The position numbers and the translations under genes are program-made. This document shows, piece by piece, positions 5,034 through 5,338 of a stretch of DNA of 5,338 bases. The notes under the pieces are model-generated. The model made no database searches. It saw only the letters and a list, made by a program, of their open reading frames with translations, and was not told the origin of the DNA. This DNA comes from Oscillospiraceae bacterium. GTDB taxonomy: Bacteria; Bacillota; Clostridia; Oscillospirales; Ruminococcaceae. Every line of letters starts with the position of its first letter. Within the stretch, counting starts at the first letter, position 1. The DNA lies in NCBI GenBank assembly GCA_019423445.1, contig JAHZBJ010000136.1, positions 1 to 5,338 of the forward strand, given 5' to 3'.

Positions 5034-5338
5034 ATGAAAAGTTCCAAACGGTTCACTTCCTTGCTCCTAGCTTTCCTGATGGTAGTCCTGGTAGCAGGCT
5101 GCGGCGGTACTTCGGCTTCTTCCGGAGCCGAAAGCAGCACTCCTGCCGAAGGCAGCAGCACAGCTTCTGAGGCGGCTCCTTCCGGCGAGGTCAAAAAGTA
5201 CTCCGTGGGCACCGGTTCCATGGGCGGCGTTCTCTTTGTCACCGGCTCCGGCTGGGCCACTGTAATGAACAACAAACTGGCCGGCCAGTATGAGCTGACC
5301 TCCGAGCAGACCGGCGGCCAGTCCTCCAACGTCAGCAT
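5034..5338 (+). CDS. TRAP transporter solute receptor, TAXI family, lipoprotein (3' truncated)
   Basis: The first 101 codons are present and the frame runs off the window. Residues 1-22 form a lipoprotein signal peptide: KSSKR, a hydrophobic stretch (10-21) and the lipobox V-A-G-C with the lipid-anchored Cys at 23. A Ser/Ala/Gly/Glu-rich linker (24-52) follows. The mature domain then opens with YSVGTGSMGG, W74ATVMNNKL and TSEQTGGQSSN (89-99). This matches the TAXI pattern of a 'TGS-GG' strand, a helix ending 'N-KL', and 'TGGS-EN'. Such receptors sit on the outer face of the membrane and deliver substrates to a DctM-type permease, probably encoded downstream. The ATG at 5034 is preferred over 5031 because AAGAGG (5021-5026) lies 7 rather than 4 bases away. 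TAXI ligands are often glutamate-like or other carboxylates; the ligand here is unknown. Confidence 0.85.
   Translation, partial: MKSSKRFTSLLLAFLMVVLVAGCGGTSASSGAESSTPAEGSSTASEAAPSGEVKKYSVGTGSMGGVLFVTGSGWATVMNNKLAGQYELTSEQTGGQSSNVS

Overview
The window looks like a GC-rich, low-GC-phylum-type gut Firmicute. Strong AGGAGG-like ribosome binding sites, sigma-A type promoters, dense gene packing and the protein families point to Clostridia, probably the Oscillospiraceae / Flavonifractor-Oscillibacter group. This placement rests on general resemblance only; there is no rRNA or marker gene here.

Left half (1-3154, + strand) is alpha-glucan metabolism. It opens with the last 31 codons of a glycogen/maltodextrin phosphorylase and a strong GC hairpin. 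A roughly 400-bp non-coding stretch follows, built from a 71-bp tandem repeat with a diverged inverted copy facing it. Next comes a cytoplasmic GH13 alpha-glycosidase of the neopullulanase/cyclomaltodextrinase type, best started at a TTG codon (530). A class I SAM-dependent methyltransferase follows 33 bp later. The phosphorylase and the GH13 enzyme fit together: the GH13 enzyme cuts branched or cyclic oligosaccharides and the phosphorylase shortens linear chains. The methyltransferase is probably co-transcribed but its substrate is unknown. A symmetric hairpin (3203-3222) with T-tracts on both sides ends this unit and the convergent gene beyond it.

Right half (3249-5338) is a divergent pair. 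On the - strand is an M24 'pita-bread' hydrolase that lacks most metal ligands of Xaa-Pro peptidases but keeps the catalytic residues of creatinase. On the + strand, cut by the window end, is a lipoprotein solute receptor of the TAXI type from a TRAP transporter. The 650 bp between them holds three copies of one operator-like dyad, TGTATA-N3-TATNCA. Each copy lies just downstream of a recognisable sigma-A promoter: one for the hydrolase, two in tandem for the receptor. The simplest reading is one local regulator, not in the window, controlling import of a small organic acid or amide and its hydrolysis. This shared regulation and the unusual active site are the most interesting content of the window.
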